NCBI RefSeq assembly: GCF_903995435.1
Contig: NC_067149.1
Coordinates: forward strand, 55,179,392 to 55,243,391
From: Acomys russatus
Taxonomy: Eukaryota > Chordata > Mammalia > Rodentia > Muridae
Direction of reading: 5' to 3'
Length of the DNA: 64,000 nt
The first letter of the stretch is position 1. Each line of letters starts with the position of its first letter. The position numbers were made by a program, and so were the translations under genes. Positions 60,401-64,000 of this stretch are shown piece after piece. The notes under the pieces were generated by a model. That model saw only the letters and a program-made list of their open reading frames with translations. It ran no database searches and was not told the origin of the DNA.

Positions 60401-61298
60401 AAACACATTGTGCCAGGACCCTCTGGAAGCAGAGTAACCCCAGTTGGGGTTGGACAGTGGGGATTTTCTTTGCAGGTCCAGCCTTTTAATACTTTTTGAT
60501 AGCCAGACCACCAAGAAGTAGCTGATAAAATGAGAGGCTAAAGTATTCAAACACATAGCATTTGGAAATGATTACAAAACTCTCCTGTGAGTTCCAAGAT
60601 ATTAAGGAAACACTTGTAATTCCTTGTTCTTTGTATGCTTCGGGTGACATGGCCAAGGGATCGCTGAAGGACATAACTCCTAGGTGCCGTATTGCATGTA
60701 GGGACTTTGATCAGGGTGACAGCTTTGATCTGGCCCCTTTTGCACACCTAAATCAAATTACCGGAAGTGTGGGTGAGGAATTCCTTGCAGAGCTTGTTAG
60801 CCATCTGGCCCTGCCTCTCCAGGAGCGCAGAGATCTGGGACTGGAGAGCTTTCTCTGTGCAGCCCTCCCTGGAGCTGTTCACTGGGTCAGACAGAATCTC
60901 TTGCTGTGGGTGGCTGATCTTCTGAAGTTGACTCAACTTCCCTGAATCTGAGTGAGTATCATTAGACATCTGCAAAACTGCAAGGCAACGAGACAAGGCA
61001 CGTGACCAGCCACTCTCACAAGGCTGCCAGGCTGACTCAAGAGTGTGGCCCTCTGCACCAGGAATTCTCACTCTCCCTCCCTCCTCCAGTCGTTCCTCCT
61101 TCTTTTCCTACTTTCTCATTCCTCTTCTCTCTCCTCCCTCCTTTCTTCCCTTTATCTCTTACTTTTCTTTTTCTTTCCTCTGTCTTTCTTTCTTCATCAT
61201 TTTACTCCTTTTTCCTTCTACCCTCTCTCTTTTTTTCCACCCTCGCCCTCTCTCCCTCCCTTTTAGAGAGAATGAAGTCCTGCTTATACTCCAGCCCC

Positions 61299-61374
<76 letters not shown>

Positions 61375-63006
61375 CTTGACAGAGTTTTGCCAATAATCTC
61401 AGACTGGTGTTGGACCATTGTAACCATTACTATTTCTGGATCTGTTCATCTATTTTAAAAATCTTTATTTTTATTAAATCCTTCCACTGACTCATCGGCA
61501 CACTGCATGTAACAACTACTACAGCAAAAACATTGTACCTTAAAAAAATTACAATGTATTGCATGATGAGTCCACATCCCTTCACTTTAATTTGTATTGA
61601 GGTGTGCATCTTTTAGAAGATAAGCCACTTATTCTCCTAACACATCTAACAAATAACCGTCAGCTCAACAGGAATATCAGACTTATTTCCAAAAGAAGAA
61701 TAAAAATCATTTGTGTGTGTTTAAATGGCCAATCCACAGCCATCAATGATTTCTATCATACAAGGAAATGAATGTATAGAGCACATGAGACGTTAGTGCC
61801 TGTGATGATTGATCTGCATCATTAGTGTGACAGGGTTTAGAATCACCAGCAGACAAACCCCTGGATGTTCCTATGTGGAGATTCCAAGAGAGGCTTCACT
61901 GAAATATGAAGACCCATTCTGAGTGTGGGCAGCACCGGGGACCTAGCCTGGCTATCAAGGAGGAATCAAGCAGAAAATGGCATTCACCTCCAGTGAGCAA
62001 TTGCCGTATATTCCAGTTTTCATTATGTCCTACCATGAGGGACTATACTCCTTCTTAATTAAACCATGGTACCAAAAACAAAAAAAACAAAAAAAACAAA
62101 AAAACCCTTCCTTCTTTAATCTGCTTTGCTATTGTTGTTCGTCACATCAACAAGAAACAGTAACTCATAAAGCCTTTTCCAATAACTGTTTTTGACTACA
62201 CGTCTCCTGAGAGTGAGTGGCGATCAAATCAATACTCTTTATTCTGCATACTTAACAGCATACACATCCCCAGATGGCTTTCCACTACAGTAAATCCAGA
62301 ATGCCCCACCCAGTACACCTGCACCGTGAATGAGGAGAATAGTCTCGCTGAGTCTCCTAAAGGATGGCTTCCACTGTAAGGCACCGATCGCTCCGTTCTG
62401 TCACGTGGGACCTAACTCCCACCCCTTCTCTTCCTTATCTACGATATTCTCCCCACTGACGCAAGTCAGCTTGTTGCTGCCACTCAGATACTCTCTCTGC
62501 CCCCAGAAGGTCATGGGTGAGCAGAGAGAGATAGCCTTCTGCTAAGTTTCAAGGTAAATGAAGTGTCACGCCCTTCTGCAAATACATCTCCTCCTTGGCC
62601 TCATGTTTTTCATTAAGAATAACAAATATGTGTGTCTGGTTAGAAAAGAGCTTGTCCATTTCAACCAATAACTAAGGAAAGAAAAGTCCTCTCAATGTGA
62701 AATAGCTCCTTAAAAGACAAAAATGACTGTGGGGCAGAATTCCTACAGCAGTGAAATAGGACCATTGTTGGTTTGCTTTGAAGGTGTGATGGAGAATAGA
62801 TCTGGGGTAGCAGAAGTGACTTGATTATCCTGCATGCTCGTACCTACCTTTCTGAATTTCCATACTAACTTCTAATCCATTTTTTTGTTTAATGCAAATG
62901 TACTTACACATCATCCCCAAGGTAACCAGTCCCATCACCAGCATCAGGCAGAGGGTTATCAGGCTCAAGGCAGCTCCTCGCCAAATGGAGGATTGAGCTG
63001 GGTGTC
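55107..63006 (-). CDS. Clec12b: Clec12b (MAH), inhibitory C-type-lectin-like receptor, exons 2-6; exon 1 outside window
   Basis: Exons 63006-62908, 60977-60762, 60294-60140, 59856-59741 and 55257-55107 total 737 nt, all open and phase-compatible. Exon 2 is the membrane anchor, exon 3 the neck with LQSQISALLERQ, and exons 4-6 the lectin domain with HKCNPCPKTWQW, CYYFTINKEKSW, FFWLGLSWD, WLWEDGSF and IYISRCSAEI, ending in the family-typical VKIEDLD. These match mouse Clec12b exon by exon. The tail, with the mouse ITIM-like motif, is in exon 1, which I could not find up to 64000. The family protein is an inhibitory receptor that recruits SHP phosphatases. The gene is transcribed towards Clec12a, as in mouse. 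No break is seen; the glycosylation site of the mouse WNSS segment is altered here to WDST. Confidence 0.96.
56690..56990 (+). mobile_element. L1 3' UTR end in a Clec12b intron
   Basis: A purine-rich segment ending GATAACCATTGAGATGTAAC and AATAAATTAATAATAATAAA, the typical rodent L1 3' end. Confidence 0.6.
57263..57410 (+). mobile_element. B1 SINE, young
   Basis: Starts GCCAGGCGGTGGTGGCGC and is close to consensus. Its A-tail has become an (AAT)n microsatellite. The GTCTACAAAGTGAGTCCAGG variant suggests a muroid lineage other than Mus. Confidence 0.93.
57411..57466. repeat. (AAT)n microsatellite at B1 tail
   Basis: About 18 AAT units grown from the A-tail of the B1 at 57263. Confidence 0.95.
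58745..59525 (+). mobile_element. LTR-like segment with internal 38-bp repeats
   Basis: Three related units (58873, 58911, 58950) with GGGGAAGCTATGTCTGATC are followed by a TATAAATAAAG motif near 59419. The unit array before a TATA/AATAAA block recalls a retroviral LTR. No coding part is seen. Confidence 0.35.
59741..59856 (-). CDS. Clec12b: Clec12b exon 5 (lectin domain, middle)
   Basis: A 116-nt exon, acceptor CTCCCCTAG, donor GTAAGT. In phase 0 it encodes FFWLGLSWD and WLWEDGSFLSPAL. It ends in phase 2. Confidence 0.94.
59938..60015 (+). mobile_element. ID-type SINE fragment
   Basis: GGTTGGGGATATAACCCAGT and GCTGGGTCTTGGTTTCACG, in a Clec12b intron. Confidence 0.55.
60140..60294 (-). CDS. 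Clec12b: Clec12b exon 4 (lectin domain, first part)
   Basis: A 155-nt exon, acceptor TCCTTTGCAG, donor GTATGG. It encodes the first three framework cysteines and KNATLVKIDS, ending in phase 0. Confidence 0.96.
60762..60977 (-). CDS. Clec12b: Clec12b exon 3 (neck)
   Basis: A 216-nt exon, acceptor TTGCCTTGCAG, donor GTAATT. It encodes the neck with a VNSS sequon and LERQGQMANKLCKEF, as in mouse. Confidence 0.95.
61302..61371. repeat. (TC)n microsatellite
   Basis: About 35 TC units after 200 bases of mixed pyrimidine tract, in Clec12b intron 2. Confidence 0.95.
62908..63006 (-). CDS. Clec12b: Clec12b exon 2 (transmembrane)
   Basis: Acceptor TTGGTCCCCAG, donor GTAAGT. It encodes HPAQSSIWRGAALSL and a hydrophobic anchor ending in GMM; phase 1 at both ends. 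Confidence 0.95.
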
Positions 63007-63617
63007 CTGGGGACCAACAGGGGAACCACAGCATCCTGTTACTTGGGGAGTTGTTTCACCCATCCAGGAACTTTCTAGATATTAGATTTTCCCGTGCTTT
63101 CTTAGCATGACTGTTTAGAAAATTCCTTATATGAAGCACGGCCAGGTCCCTCCTTCCCTTCAGCTCTCCATTTCCCCACCTTCCTTTTAAGAGTGAATCA
63201 CTCTTAATTTGCTTTTTGTTTGTTGGTTTTACATTAGTCCTTATCTTTCTTCTTGCAGACCACTGATTTCATGCATGAGGTGTGCTGACAACTCAGGAGA
63301 AACCCTGAGTTTTAAGACACAAATCTCCAAAGGGAGATCCCTCTACCTTACTTACAAAGGTGGATTATACTTTTAAAAGCAATGTTATCCTGGTAAAAGA
63401 ATCTTATGTCATTATTTACCTGTTTTCTGTTATAAGTCGTACATTTATACTGGATGAGTACAGTAGCACTTGTAGGTTGTGACTACACAACCCCTTTCCT
63501 CAAAGGTTAGGTTAGAATGAGAACTACAAGGCAGAACATGATAGATATGCACAATCATCTCACCCTTAGTAAACACTGCAAACTCTATGCTTAATATTGT
63601 GTTGTGTATCTTCCTCC

Positions 63618-63618
<1 letters not shown>

Positions 63619-63672
<54 letters not shown>
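63619..63672. repeat. (AC)n microsatellite
   Basis: About 27 AC units between Clec12b exon 2 and the off-window exon 1. Confidence 0.95.
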
Positions 63673-63673
<1 letters not shown>

Positions 63674-64000
63674 AAAGCAAATCCAGAGAGAAGAAGAAAG
63701 CAATTTATATGATTCAGGATAACAACTCCTACTGTAATGGAACCTTGAAGTGAAGGAGAGTCTTATACATTGAACTGATGCCTGGCCTTAGACAGTTGAC
63801 ATTTCTGCCAGGTGTGCATAAAGGAATGAGCTGATGTTGGAAGGCTGGCTCCACTACACACTTGTATATATGTAGACACACTACCTAGCTCCTTCGAGGC
63901 TCAGTATTTCCATTTACATAACTACAAAAGTAGTGATTTAGTTTGTTTTCTTACAACTACACTTCAACAAAGATATGCATACACAGAATTTATTATTGAT

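Overview
This is mammalian, almost certainly muroid rodent, genomic DNA. Genes are split into short exons with consensus splice sites. The background is dense with B1, B2/B3, B4 and ID-type SINEs, young L1 copies, LTR fragments and (CA)n/(TTCC)n-type microsatellites. Two genes are close homologues of mouse Clec12a and Clec12b, and the order and orientation match the NK gene complex of rodents (mouse chromosome 6). I cannot name the species from this sequence alone.

Layout. (1) 1-4.2 kb: L1, B3 and B4 debris. (2) 4.3-12.4 kb, minus strand: a complete five-exon gene for a small type II C-type-lectin-like membrane protein of 185 residues, assembled here from splice sites and phases. It has the KLRB1/CD69/CLEC2 exon architecture, but I do not recognise it as a named gene. 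A CpG-containing cluster of CCAAT boxes lies about 0.7 kb upstream. (3) 13.9-21.0 kb, minus strand: a full-length but mutated L1 with a 16-bp target-site duplication and a tandem 5' UTR, inserted in an older repeat, followed by a 5'-truncated plus-strand L1 to 23.5 kb. (4) 24.65-38.09 kb, plus strand: Clec12a, six exons, intact 269-codon reading frame. (5) 38.1-55.1 kb: intergenic, with LTR-like pieces, a strong CTCF-like motif at 41.2 kb, old and young L1s and AT-rich DNA. (6) 55.1-63.0 kb and beyond, minus strand: Clec12b exons 2-6, all open; exon 1 lies to the right of the window.

Clec12a carries one ITIM in its cytoplasmic tail. Clec12b has its tail in the missing exon 1; in mouse that tail carries an ITIM-like motif. 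Both belong to the myeloid inhibitory lectin group next to the NK receptor genes, and they are transcribed convergently here. The upstream minus-strand lectin has a short tail without a tyrosine motif, so it would more likely act as a ligand-like or adaptor-dependent molecule (inference). All three lectin domains lack the EPN/WND calcium-dependent sugar-binding signature, as is usual for NK-complex lectins.
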